DNA of 23,673 bases from Nemertoderma westbladi (GCA_032718475.1 JAUCBJ010005674.1:32501-56173), one strand, 5' to 3'; positions 1 through 10,522 are shown, counted from the stretch's first letter. Notes: generated by a model from the sequence alone, not told the origin. Made by a program: numbers and translations.

Positions 1-1
1 G

Positions 2-857
2 TGATTCTTATTCAGTGTTCAGTGTTGATGATTCTAAGCCAGGAAGAACGGCTCTGGAATCACTTATTTTTATAACTTTATAAGAAACATTAGTAGTCTT
101 AGATTATAGAGCGTATAACTGTTATCAGTGCATATCTCACAACTTATCTCAATTCAGTCTTACATTATCGGTTCAACATATTATTATACTGCTATTTACT
201 GTTGTTTGGTTGAATATTATTTGGAGAACACATATAAAGAACCCAAATTTCCCAATTTTCTTGATACACTACAGGTTAGAGAGACAGTTTACATACAACG
301 ATTGCGACTTACCTTATAGTGGTTTGTATTGAATATAATGCTATTTGGTAGCCACTACTTGAGTCAATTGCTATTCTCTTTATACGTGATCAAAGTCAGT
401 GACTGTCGGCAAACCAGTGAGCAGTATTGTGCGGTACCGGTAGTGTGTATGATTGTGAGTGAGACTGATAACTAAGCATCTCCTAAAGAATGCGTCTCAT
501 ACGTGAATTCTAAGCCATATCGTTGTGTTTGGTGTAAGTCATAACTTTGTTTACATAGATAGAGCGCCACGTCCTAAAGGAACTGCTAATATTTCCCGAA
601 AGTGAATAATATTTGCCAGAGATTATATATTAGTGATCAATCGAATAATACAAGTAGGCTTCACTGCAATAAATCTAAGCATACGAATCCAGTCTCCCGG
701 GTGTAACCATCGGGTGAATGAACGTGCATAGGCTGGCTTCGGCTAATGTTGTGTTTATTTTGTATTAAATCTTGTTATCTTATAAAGTTAATTTACCAAC
801 TAAAGACATATAAATTTTGGCAGGTTAAACTGCTAAAGGTCTCCAAAAGCGCGTACA
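2..857 (+). repeat. 5' LTR
   Basis: Begins tgattctta and ends gcgtaca, so it has TG...CA ends. It matches 10523-11378 base for base except at 725 (T here, C at 11246), with no indel. A 63-codon open stretch inside both LTRs (128-319) looks like chance and is not called. Confidence 0.93.
233..238 (+). promoter_or_regulatory. candidate LTR TATA box
   Basis: TATAAA in the context acatataaagaac; the same site lies at 10754-10759 in the 3' LTR. Its position in the first third of the LTR would suit a U3 promoter. This is a motif match only. Confidence 0.3.
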
Positions 858-923
858 ATAACAGTTATTGATCTTATTGCAGTAAGCAATAAGGTTGCTA
901 AGTACCGGTCTATCGGTAAACCT

Positions 924-1055
924 GAACCGGTACTTCTGTAGGTCAGTAGGCCCAACTGCCAGAACCGGTACTGCTGTAGGTCCGTAGGTCCAACTGTCAG
1001 AACCGGTACTTCTGTAGGTCAGTAGGCCCAACTGTCATAACCAGTACTGCTGTAT
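924..1055 (+). repeat. 38-bp tandem repeat, about 3.5 copies
   Basis: Units start at 924, 962, 1000 and 1038 (exact 38-bp steps). Each opens with gaaccggtact or a one- or two-base variant, followed by ctgtaggtc and a caactg-type end. The first and third units are almost identical. Confidence 0.85.
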
Positions 1056-1205
1056 AAGTACATTAGTATTATTCGATTTTGATTATTGTATACCGGTAGG
1101 TCTCGATATTAAATCGGGGACGCCTGGTTTTTATTGGGATTTTACTTAGGTCTATTTCTGTCAGTTTTATTTCCTAGTAAGTTAATATTGAGCTGAAGAC
1201 GTGTA

Positions 1206-1798
1206 AGTCTGCTCAGATTGTTCAGATCATTGTAGGCTGGACTGTTGTCTGACTGTTGTTAGGCTTGAAGATTACAGCGTGTGTAGAGTAAGTCTGATCA
1301 AGTGCCAGTTAGTAAGTTGGGGCAACTCGTAGTTGTAAGGTCAACCCCCTCTTAAAGAATAAGTCGTACTACTGTATTAGCACGCATACTAACTAACAAT
1401 TTCGGAATCTGCATATACTGTGGTTTATTTAGGCTTGATAGTAGTCCGTCAGCGTTTATCCTGTATTGTTTGTATAGTCTGTTCAGGTACCGTAATATTA
1501 TTCAGATATTTTGTAGGCTGGATTGTTGTCTGGCTGTTGTTGGGTCTGAAGGAATTGCTGCGTGTGTAGAGTAAGTCTGATAAAGTGCCAGTTAGTAAGT
1601 TGGGGCAACTCGTAGTTGTAAGGTCAACCCCCTCTTAAAGAATAAGTCGTACTACCGTATTAGCACGCATACTAACTAACAATTTTGGAATCTGCACATA
1701 CTGTAGTTTGTTTAGGCTTGATAGTAGTCTGCCAACATTTAGTTTGTATTTTATTTGAGTATTTTGTACGGGTAGCGTAATATTTATTATTCAGAGTT
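1206..1798 (+). repeat. direct duplication of about 280 bp in the leader
   Basis: Copy 1 is about 1206-1477 and copy 2 about 1478-1798. The best conserved part (agtaagttgg at 1311 and 1594, offset 283) runs through the ccccctcttaaag block, with scattered substitutions. Edges are approximate because both ends are diverged. Confidence 0.85.
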
Positions 1799-3005
1799 TA
1801 TGCGATTACTCGCAACATTCATGTCCCCAAGTTTATTCCTACAGTAATTGTGTTTGTTATACATACCGTTATAGTTAAATTAACCCCGGTACTACACGGG
1901 CTGCTTGGCGTAGGTAAAGACTGGTGACTTTGTGCCCCGGTCACTCCAGCAGATGCTGTGGTTCTTTTAACTGTTCAAGTATACTTAACTGCTGGTTATC
2001 TGTTTTACAAGTACTTGTACCTAACTTAGGGTTTAGTGTACAGTGCTTTCCGAGAGTAATTAGTGTAGGCTTTATATTTGTGTTGTAAAGTGGTTAATAG
2101 GCACGTTCGTTCTATTAACCTCTAGGTAGGAACACTCCGTGATACATAACGTAGTACCTATAGCGATACGGCTGTAGGTCGTCAGGCGGTGGTATTTTCC
2201 TATCTGGACAACGCAGTATATTTACTTCTGCTTATTATTTTCAAATACCGTAGTATCCTATCCGTTGTAATAACCAGAAGTTTTAACCCTTTGTTAGACT
2301 GGTTCGTAGTTTCCCTGTTAAATTGCCCTAAAAATTTCGTACGTATAGTTTTTTCGTGTGTTTATTAGAGATTGTAATCTCAACAATATTGTAAGTAATT
2401 CGTAGATAAGTAACGTAAGCCAGTAGAATTATTCGTTTTAGTGTCCAATAAGTAGCACTTCACTGAGAGCGCACAGCTTCTGTGTAGTGATTATTTCCCA
2501 GAAATAGTAACATCTATTTCAATATTGTAACAAAAACCCCTTATACGGGTATATACATATATATTATAAATCAACTTAAAAGATTTATAAATTAGTAGGC
2601 CTGTCATACAATAATTAGGTCTTAATATCAGTTGGACTACTGCTAAAATAACGGTAATAGAGTAAACTCAAGTAACTAAGTAACCTTATAATTTCAGAAA
2701 TTCAATTATCTTAAATAATTGATATACCGGTATCTATAATAGGCTTATTATATAATTGTATATATTTGCACTGAAATTATATACCGGTACTCTGTGACAA
2801 ATCTAGTCTGTAATAATACTTATATATACTATAAGCATACCGGTATTCTAATATATTATATATATATCACGCTACACTGGGTAGCAGTATCGGTAACTAA
2901 TTATTAGGCTAGCAGTGATACTGAATTACTAGACTTGCTTTAACTGTATTTATAGCCGTAGGCATTCAACTGTGTAAACAAACATGACACTTAGAAAGTG
3001 TTAGA

Positions 3006-6000
3006 ATGACTGTTAGACAGTGTCTTAAAAAGATCAGTGACCCAGATCCCAGTATAGAACATCCTAGATCCAAGTCTAAGTCACCTACTATTGTAAGAAA
3101 GGCCATCCCTACCGTAGTAGTGTCAGACCCTAGACTAGTAGAACACCGTAGGTCTATCATCGGCACTCGGGCCCAAGTCAAGCGGGATCAAGAAGCAGCT
3201 GTCAAACAGCAGCAACATCCTAGCCAAGAACCTAGTTCTCAGCGGCCCGATAGCTCCAGTAGTTCGGATACTGTTGAGCGGACGCCCGAACGCGGAGCGA
3301 AGATGGCGGATACGGTTTATGATGAGCGGCCAACCTATGAAGAATCAACCGACGCCACTTCTTCTCAAGAGGAAAGCGAAGGGACAGCAGAGAAGCCGCG
3401 AACTAGAGACGCTATTGACATCTATCTGTCAGACTATCAGAGATTCCTAGGAGACGAGGAGTTGAGAAGAAGGCTGGCTGGACTTTCCCCTAATAGTGAA
3501 GGAACCAAGCATGTGTTGGACGCAATTGATACTGAAATGTTAGCTGCAAATCAAGCTAAATTTGATGAACAACTCCGCATCACTAGAGCCCAGGAAGAAC
3601 AAGTCCAGAAAAGACGAATAGAGGACAAAAAGGCCACAGCAATAGCAGCGGCAATGGCAACAGCAGAAGCGGACAGAAAAGCAGCAGAAGCCAAAGCAAC
3701 GGCCGAAGCAGACAGAAGGGCGGCCGAAGCAGACAGAAGAGCGGCAGAAGCAGCAGCCGAAGCAGACAGAAAAGCGGCAGTAGCAGCGGCAGCGGCCGAA
3801 GCAGAAAGAAAAGCGGCGGATGCATTGGCAGAAGCAGAAAGGAGAGCGTCTGACGAGATTGCTCAGCTAGCGTTGGAAAATATTCAGGAAAGTCAAGATA
3901 GTATAAATAAACGGTTAACGGATAGTAGAATGCAGATGATGAGTCGATCTACTTCCAAACGCCAAGGTTATACATCATCGGAGGAAGGAGACACCACCGA
4001 CCCTGAAGGCGGAGGAAATAGATCTCGTCTGAGTAGGCATAAAAGAACGTCTCCCCGTCACAAATTGCCTGATTTACCTCCAGCTGTTAGAAGACAACTA
4101 GCTAGCACAGCCGTAGCGAGTACAGAACACACAGACCGGATTGTTACTGTAAGTAGACTCCCTACTATAACAGATGAGCCTGAAATAATTAGGCCTGTTC
4201 TCGAAGCCACCACTTCGGTGCTAGAGACACCTGTATTCCAGGGAGCAACCTCTAAATTCCCTTTACACAGCACGAAACTATCAGTGCCTAGTAGAACAGC
4301 CCCTGAAATGGTTCCTGTCATGGACTCCGAGCGTATGGATTGGTCGCCCGTAGTCCCTCGCCCGCCCGCCACAACGTTGGCGACTCCCGCTTCGGCGGTC
4401 GAGTGGGTGGAGGAGGGACGGAAGGGGATGAATGTCCTGCTCGGACAGATGCAGGAGACGGTCCACCAGTTCAAGGGAACTGTCAGGGAAAGTAGGTTAG
4501 AGCTACAAGAAGTGCAGCAAAGTATCGCGTTAGAACGCGATAAATTAGTAAATGTAAAAAGGGGCATACCAACACCCCCTGTAACAATGTGTCAACCTGT
4601 TAGGCCTGAAGTATTTCATGCGCAAGGTGTGGAGCCTACACGCATCTATACTGCTAGCGAAGTAGAAACTCCTATAGCAAACCCTATTAAGGGTGATTAT
4701 AAACCTGTTTGTAATGATATTCCCTATAGACCTGATAATAATCCGAGAAATTTATATACCGATAATTCGATATTAAATAACACGATGGCCCAAGAAAGCT
4801 TTACGCGTCAGATGGCTAGAACAGAAGCCCGCCAAGCGGTCAAAGTGGGAGAAATCGTCAAATTCAATGGAGATGAAATGAAATGGTTACCGTTTAATGA
4901 ATATTATGAAGATAGCATACAGAACTCTGTACTATCTAGCGGAGAGAAACTGAGATTCCTCATCAAATGTTTGGAAGGACCTCCCAAGTTAATGGCGTTG
5001 AAGTTTATTGGACATCCAAATGGATTAAGACAAGTTTGGGATACATTAAACACCAGGTATGGTAATAAGGATAACATAGCTAAGTATTTGTATGCAAAAT
5101 TAGTAGCTCCCCGAAAGTTCCTTAGTAACGAGATTATAGAGTTTTCCGATGAGATTCAAGAGATCTGCCGACAATTAGATTGGTTAGGTAAGTCTCATGA
5201 ATATCAGAGTTCTATGGTTATTGGAGCCATAGTCTCTACTTTACCAAAGGGTGGAGTATGTACTCGCTGGGACAAGAAAGTGTTGTATATGATGGAGCAA
5301 CAACGACGGAGCCCTACCATGGCTGATCTCATGTCATTCCTAGACGGTGAGGTCAAATTACAACTCATAAAGCAGTCCAGAGAGAAAACATCGGAAAATC
5401 AGGTAAGTGAGAAACCCGTTTCTAGGAGAAGAATAATACCCGTGTGTTATACAGACGAGGGCGAAAGCCAGACCTCACATGAGGAGGACAGCGGGAAAGA
5501 CACAGCAAGATCTTACTATGACCACAAAACCCCAAAAGACGTAAGTAAATACAAGTCTCGAACCAATGATAGGAGAGAACAGGTTGCCAAGACCCCTCCT
5601 CAGTCTCCCAACAGAATTCAGGTAAGAAAGCCCGAAGAACGAGCGAAAGTGCATAACATTACCCAAGGTAAAGTGAGTAACATCAAACCAAAATGTGCGC
5701 TGTGCGACGGGCCCCACCGTTTGAGTGCGTGTGCAGAATTCCTAAAGAAATCCCTGGCAGATAGACGTGGAGTCCTGTGGGATAAGCGGTTGTGTTATAA
5801 CTGTCTCAGACGCGGACACCAGCGGCGAACCTGTTACTCTGACGCAAGGTGTGCTAAGTGCGGCGCGAAACATCATAGCTTGTTGCACACGGAATTCGAA
5901 CGAAACAGCCCGAGTCAGGTAAGTGAGCCCAAATCACATGTCCAATTCAGTGATGTGAACGACACTGACCAAAGTTCTGAGTGGGAAGGATTCTATACGG

Positions 6001-6284
6001 ACGAATTCTCCGATGCCAACGAATCCTGTTATCTAATAAATACCGCAGTGTATCGAGCACTTACGTACGAAAAAGACACTGACACGGAGTTCCCCCCAAC
6101 CATCTTTGACAGACAACCATCTTGGAAAGCTCCAACCTCCCACGTAGGAATACGAGAATTTCCTGTGGTACAGGTAAGAGTTCACGGTCCTAATAAGAGT
6201 TACATAGTGAATGCCCTCCTTGACTCCGGCAGTACAGGAACATTCATCGACAAAGAACTAGCCGAGGACATCTTTGCTGGATAA
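3006..6284 (+). CDS. Gag-protease polyprotein, N-terminal 1092 codons
   Basis: This is the structural protein of the retrotransposon and the start of its protease. Residues 1-180 are polar and Ser/Glu-rich. Residues about 185-300 are an Ala/Glu/Arg-rich coiled-coil region with repeated EADRKAAEA-like units. A DUF1759-like segment (FNGDEMKWLPF onward) spans about 610-760. Zinc-binding clusters begin near C897 (CALC...H...C), C930 (CYNC...GH...C) and about 945 (CAKC...HH). The protease motif LLDSGSTGTFID has its Asp at about 1073. The ATG at 3006 is chosen because an upstream ATG at 2983 closes after three codons. The frame stops at TAA 6282-6284, inside the protease region, yet the same frame is open again to 7127. 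BEL/Pao elements usually make one Gag-Pol polyprotein, so this is either a nonsense change or a suppressed stop. Confidence 0.85.
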   Translation: MTVRQCLKKISDPDPSIEHPRSKSKSPTIVRKAIPTVVVSDPRLVEHRRSIIGTRAQVKRDQEAAVKQQQHPSQEPSSQRPDSSSSSDTVERTPERGAKMADTVYDERPTYEESTDATSSQEESEGTAEKPRTRDAIDIYLSDYQRFLGDEELRRRLAGLSPNSEGTKHVLDAIDTEMLAANQAKFDEQLRITRAQEEQVQKRRIEDKKATAIAAAMATAEADRKAAEAKATAEADRRAAEADRRAAEAAAEADRKAAVAAAAAEAERKAADALAEAERRASDEIAQLALENIQESQDSINKRLTDSRMQMMSRSTSKRQGYTSSEEGDTTDPEGGGNRSRLSRHKRTSPRHKLPDLPPAVRRQLASTAVASTEHTDRIVTVSRLPTITDEPEIIRPVLEATTSVLETPVFQGATSKFPLHSTKLSVPSRTAPEMVPVMDSERMDWSPVVPRPPATTLATPASAVEWVEEGRKGMNVLLGQMQETVHQFKGTVRESRLELQEVQQSIALERDKLVNVKRGIPTPPVTMCQPVRPEVFHAQGVEPTRIYTASEVETPIANPIKGDYKPVCNDIPYRPDNNPRNLYTDNSILNNTMAQESFTRQMARTEARQAVKVGEIVKFNGDEMKWLPFNEYYEDSIQNSVLSSGEKLRFLIKCLEGPPKLMALKFIGHPNGLRQVWDTLNTRYGNKDNIAKYLYAKLVAPRKFLSNEIIEFSDEIQEICRQLDWLGKSHEYQSSMVIGAIVSTLPKGGVCTRWDKKVLYMMEQQRRSPTMADLMSFLDGEVKLQLIKQSREKTSENQVSEKPVSRRRIIPVCYTDEGESQTSHEEDSGKDTARSYYDHKTPKDVSKYKSRTNDRREQVAKTPPQSPNRIQVRKPEERAKVHNITQGKVSNIKPKCALCDGPHRLSACAEFLKKSLADRRGVLWDKRLCYNCLRRGHQRRTCYSDARCAKCGAKHHSLLHTEFERNSPSQVSEPKSHVQFSDVNDTDQSSEWEGFYTDEFSDANESCYLINTAVYRALTYEKDTDTEFPPTIFDRQPSWKAPTSHVGIREFPVVQVRVHGPNKSYIVNALLDSGSTGTFIDKELAEDIFAG

Positions 6285-7127
6285 CCCAAATTCCGAACTA
6301 AGTTAAATATGTCCGGAATTATGCCAGTTTGGAAATCTACCATAACGGCAGATTACTATATAGGTGCGTTGTCCACCCCACAGGATAAATTAGGAGAACA
6401 AAGTATAAGGTCAGTAAAAATGGTGGCAATAAAGAACTTCGCTACTACCCAAGTAGAACCTTATAACTGGGACGAGGACGAGAGCATCCAACATCTTGAG
6501 ATACCTCGATTCCAAACCGATTATCCTGGAGTGCAAATCCTCATCGGCCAAAACGCGCATGAGGTGCTCGAGACATTGGAGAAACGGCCTGCTCAACCGC
6601 AGCCATTACAAACTTATGCGGTAAGAACTAGAGTAGGTTGGTACTTTACTGGCCCTTCCCGCAGAACTCTTGAAGAAAGATTGCCACAAGACCGGCTACT
6701 TCAAGTAAAGGATTGGGAAGAGGGGAGCAGTGAAGTGGACGAACCCACTGAGGGAACACCATACTCCTCAGATAATGACGATATTAACTCCAATGTAGAT
6801 CAATGGAGACATCGCCCCGAGATGATTAATCTAGCCGACATCACTTCCAGAGGAGCAACTCCTCAAGAACGGATAGATACTCCTGGCTGGTTAGGTGGAC
6901 CCGACTCCCTAAGTAAAGAAGAAGATGAATGGCCTCCTCATCTTACCACGGCGAAGATTAGACAGGCCAAGGGAGCGGAGGAAGTAACACGACAGCCTAA
7001 TCGCCCAGCTGGTCGCTTAGGTTTACTGGAAAGAGACCGAAAACTGTCCGGAAACCATGGAAGGCAAGATACTCTTCCTACTACCACTTCCCTAATTCGA
7101 CAAAGATCTAGGGACTCCATAACGTAA
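6285..7127 (+). pseudogene. in-phase continuation: protease C-part fused to RNase H/integrase remnants
   Basis: Open in the same phase as the Gag frame from just after the TAA; the first ATG is at 6309 (272 codons). In residues counted from 6309, about 74-116 (VQILIGQNAHEV, then TRVGWYFTGP) match the C-terminal side of the BEL/Pao protease region. About 169-205 (NLADITSRG, then GGPDSL and WPPHL) match the stretch that lies between RNase H and integrase in intact elements. About 231-242 (RPAGRLGLLE) resemble the last residues of the integrase C-terminal domain (DUF5641-like). No reverse transcriptase YxDD-type core, no RNase H core and no integrase DDE core is present. The likely origin is two internal deletions that kept phase. 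Separate translation from the ATG at 6309 would need reinitiation. Confidence 0.7.
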
Positions 7128-8747
7128 TTATATATGGAGTGGGTGTGTGACTATATTATTTTATATTTTTTTTTATTATTTTATATTTATGTATGGATTG
7201 TTATGTATTTTATTATAATCGTTTTATTTAATTTTATTTAGTAGAATGTTATTTTAGATTATTTAGTAGATTAGTGCAATATATTAGTGTTTATTACGTA
7301 ATTACATATAATATATCTAGTGCGACGGCGAGAAATAATTATTTTCTCTTTCCTTACTGTCCGTATTATATTATAAATGCGAGACTACAGTAAGATGACA
7401 TGTCCGTACTTATTAAAGTACAATAAAGCTCCTACTATATTTAAGTATTATTGGTAGGCAGAGTATTAGGAATGCAAAGTTCAGATCCTCGTGTCTCGGC
7501 TAAACCAAGCTCTGGGTAGACCTTGGAAACGACTTGCCTCTTCACACTGACATTGCTTCGTGCGATATTGCTCTTCTACCTTATATTAAATAATACATAT
7601 AGTAGCGTGATGTCCCTCTAACAGTAGTGTAAAACGCAAATAAATCTGTTACACCTTTGACCATCTGTAATTCTAGTCGATTAAGATATCGCGGCACCCA
7701 CCGATATACTTGAAAGACAAATTCTAGAATCAGTGGTTAACGTCCCCAGATAAGCTCTGGAATAAATCGGTGCCCATCTTAAATATTAATTTAATATTTA
7801 TTAAAATCTGTAAAATTCAGATCCTTTAAAAATTCTAGTCAATTAAGATATCGCAGCACTTACCGATGCTCTTAAAAGACAATTTTATAGAATTAAGGAT
7901 CCTAGGTCCCCTGACATGCTCTGGAATAAAATTGTGTCAATTTTACCATCAAATAATAAAATTCACGGGAATAAATTTGAATTTATATCTTTAAATGAAT
8001 TTAATAAATTGTCATTTTATGCAATTTATATCATTCCCAAAATTCCATTAATTAATAGATCACGGGAGCGGAGATTCACCCTATTGAGTGTGTTAGAGTG
8101 TGAGAATCTCCAACATATAGTCAATAGCCGATAAAATTTATAAAATCATGCATAAAGAGGATATTGACAATTAAAGAATTACTATTAAATGGCATCCCAG
8201 ATCTGTATGCATGAGAATTACCCTAATTCTACCGCTAGCTTTCCATAATGTCACCATGGCAACACCCACGCTAGAATTAAAAACGAGTTAAAAGAAAAAT
8301 AGAAAGCTTGTCCCATTGCCTAGTATAGAGATTACATAGCACACTGTTTAGTATCCAAGGATACGCAATAACAACGTGACATTCTGGAAGGCACTGACTA
8401 ACGGACAAATGGCCTTTATGCTTATAATTGGTGACAGTTGTGTGGAATTTGTGCGTTTGTAGGTGAATGTTGCTACTAAAGTGTGTTTACAGTAGCTAGT
8501 CGCAATCGTAAAGTAGACCTAACTCTGCCGTAAAACCTTAAGTGATTTCAAGACTTTGGGACGGACAGTGGAGTGACTTGTGCCGGTTATCGTTGTCGTG
8601 CTGTTGCTACTACGTTGGCGTAAACACCGCGACAACGGTGCATCGGCGCTGAGGATCCCACTGTCCGGGGGCAGAGAGGGATAGGCAGCGACGCCCACTC
8701 GCTTAAAGCTAAACTCATTATAATATTAATAAACTCATATAACAGAT
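7128..8747 (+). other. non-coding interval inside the retrotransposon
   Basis: AT-rich, with T-runs near 7160-7200 and a diverged direct repeat at 7669-7945. From about 8540 to 8710 the base composition becomes more CG-rich, ahead of the accessory frame. No credible gene: the 72-codon open stretch at 7916 is Ile/Asn/Lys-rich and looks like chance. Confidence 0.5.
7669..7945 (+). repeat. diverged direct repeat, offset 162 bp
   Basis: aattctagtcgattaagata at 7669 recurs with one change as aattctagtcaattaagata at 7831. Both are followed by atcgc(g/a)gcac, a ccgat block, an aaagacaa block, and later gctctggaataaa. Similarity falls off past about 110 bp in each copy. Confidence 0.75.
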
Positions 8748-9257
8748 ATGACGGAGTTGATAGAAGATGATCTTGGTATTAGAGAGAGATATACTCTACC
8801 TTTACAAGCGTTTGTGGATAGCTTGATACGCGGTGAAGCTGATCCAACTACTACGGAGGACGATGGTAGTTATATCGAACCGCCTATGTCCCAGGAGCAA
8901 CTTACGCGTGAATTGGACTATAGCAAATTCACCGCTCGCTATACGCATCGTAATGGTACGTATATGGACTTCTTAACTACCGGCCATTCTATCGATTTAC
9001 ACGATACGGACGATGTAGACACAAAAAGGGAAATGGTATTATTTAAATATCCTACCCAGCGGAGTTGTAACAATAAACTGAAATTCGAATGCGAAAATTC
9101 TATTCGAAATCGACTCGAAAGAAAGGACGTTCAAGAAGCTGATAAACGCGGTAACTCCAACGTATATTTAGAATTCTTGAAGAGAAGCATTGTAACACCA
9201 AATAAATATCACCCACGTTTCCCCTATAAGACGTGTGTCTTGGTATTATTACGATGA
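8748..9257 (+). CDS. accessory ORF, intact 5' part (169 codons), unknown function
   Basis: Lies between the pol remnants and the 3' LTR, where some LTR elements carry an extra gene. The product starts MTELIEDDLGIRERY and is hydrophilic, acidic in its first half and basic later. It has no signal peptide or membrane segment, which argues against an envelope protein. The ATG at 8748 follows an AG (aacag at 8741-8745) that could serve as a splice acceptor, but no strong pyrimidine tract precedes it. The frame ends at TGA 9255. Similar-looking coding sequence continues in other frames beyond it, so this is probably only the front of a longer decayed gene. I do not recognise the family. Confidence 0.5.
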   Translation: MTELIEDDLGIRERYTLPLQAFVDSLIRGEADPTTTEDDGSYIEPPMSQEQLTRELDYSKFTARYTHRNGTYMDFLTTGHSIDLHDTDDVDTKREMVLFKYPTQRSCNNKLKFECENSIRNRLERKDVQEADKRGNSNVYLEFLKRSIVTPNKYHPRFPYKTCVLVLLR

Positions 9258-10109
9258 ATGCCCAAGACCAATCAACAAACGGAAAGACATGAACACCAGT
9301 GGAGACGTTGCTTTGAACGCGGTTTGCTCGCTGTGTTTGCGGGAGTTTCGGGAGAAACTTGTTCGATGTGTTACCCACGCTCTCTCGACTCAGGCGATCC
9401 TTGAGTAGACCTATGATCTGAGTTCCGGAATGCTCGGTCAGACCTCCTCATTCCTTAGTTAGACCTCAGACTCTTGATCCTAACAGTATCACGGATTATC
9501 ACGAACTGTACTTACCGTTCAGAGATCCAGTGTTACCCGAACCGTTAGTCGGTGGCACTCAGGTTGTGGGCTCCCTAAATATCTGCCCATCTTACCTGGC
9601 CGGATTGGGGCACGGGCACCCGATATCGCCATTCAATCGTATAATCGGAATCGTTCCCGTTTAACACGATACCACCTGTCATCAAGGTGGAGGAGAGCGT
9701 TGTACGAAAAGAGATAGACGCTATTCTACAAAGATCAGAAAAGAAATCTACGTTTGCTCAGATAAACCTAAATTATAACAGCAAGTCCAAGCGGTAAACG
9801 GATTGGCTTTATCCCAGTTCGATGGGGAAATCCATAGTCTCTAAGACGATATTGAACTTGGACGACCCTATTCTCGGCGAGAGTTTTAGACGAACGTATC
9901 CAACGATGAGCGGAGGAAAATCAGCTCGAGGAGAAACATATTGAAACGGCGGATACCCCGACTATAATCCCACGCCTTCTGATGCAATCATATTGCACCC
10001 TTCACCCAGGAGTTATAGCCCTCCTTGTAAAGTGGCTCGCCCCAAAGAGAAAAAGACTCTTGCTAGCTTTAAAAAACTGCGTAAACGCCGTCTGCGCAAG
10101 AAAGACTAA
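8748..10109 (+). pseudogene. decayed accessory gene of the retrotransposon (about 450 codons)
   Basis: Open, protein-like stretches follow one another in changing frames: frame of 8748 to about 9220; the +1 frame to 9405 (contains CPRPINKRKD and CSLC...C); the third frame 9422-9661; then the first frame again from about 9666 to TAA 10107-10109, with in-frame stops at 9795 and 9942. The last stretch ends in a very basic tail (KKLRKRRLRKK), like a nuclear-localisation or nucleic-acid-binding tail. At least two frameshifts and two nonsense codons are needed to explain it, so no full-length product is expected. No membrane segment, DDE motif or polymerase motif is visible. Identity unknown. Confidence 0.5.
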
Positions 10110-10522
10110 CTGTTTAGAGTATTCTCGTATTTTAGAAACTGTGATTTTGTATATTTTATAGACTTAAATCCCATTTTCTGGGAGCGGTGTAAAAGCTTTT
10201 GTGGGATAACTGATTCGTTTGCTTTGCTAACCAGTTCCCCCCAAGGCGCTGGAATACTCTAAAAGGGATCTCTAGCTCGAATGGTACAAGCTACCGGTTG
10301 ATTGGCTGATTTGCTGTGCTAAGGGATCTGGGCTATGTTCGATCGTCCAACCAGCTTAGGAAGGTTGCCCCATAGCCCTGCTTTCTGTATCTGCCAATAG
10401 GATTTGAGTTGGTTTTGAGTTTGACCTATCACAGATATACTGAACTGAATTTCCTATCTGTATGCTCATTCTCTGTGGTGGGTGAGATCTTTGTAGAATA
10501 AGGGTAGCTGGTATTCTTATAG
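10110..10522 (+). other. short non-coding segment before the 3' LTR
   Basis: No gene. The last 30 bases before the LTR (agaataagggtagctgg, then tattcttatag) contain no long purine run, so a polypurine tract could not be assigned. Confidence 0.4.

Larger units (their letters stand above)
858..3005 (+). other. long untranslated leader of the retrotransposon
   Basis: This is 2.1 kb between the 5' LTR and the Gag start with no credible coding frame. It holds two direct-repeat families (924-1055 and 1206-1798) and a very AT-rich stretch at 2530-2900 with many TATA runs. Just after the LTR the sequence is ataacagttattg, with no obvious tRNA 3'-end complement starting in TGG. A packaging or dimerisation role for the repeats is possible but unproven. 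Confidence 0.6.

Noticed and set aside
128-319. 63-codon open frame repeated in both LTRs (also 10649-10840)
   Set aside because: Its duplication only reflects LTR identity; the Tyr/Ile-rich product fits chance in AT-rich DNA.
858-880. Primer-binding site directly after the 5' LTR
   Set aside because: No TGG-initiated tRNA 3'-end complement is visible in ataacagttattg and following bases.
825-1031. Minus-strand frame with repeated GPT/VLAVGP-like units
   Set aside because: Created by the 38-bp tandem repeat; 38 is not a multiple of 3, so no regular peptide repeat is maintained.
3583-3825. Minus-strand Leu/Pro-rich frame opposite the Gag coiled coil
   Set aside because: Shadow of the repetitive Ala/Glu/Arg codons on the plus strand.
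4058-4567. 169-codon minus-strand frame inside gag
   Set aside because: Antisense to a confident Gag frame and without any motif.
8748-10109. Envelope gene of the retrotransposon
   Set aside because: No signal peptide, furin-like site or membrane anchor in any of the frames; the product is hydrophilic with a basic tail.
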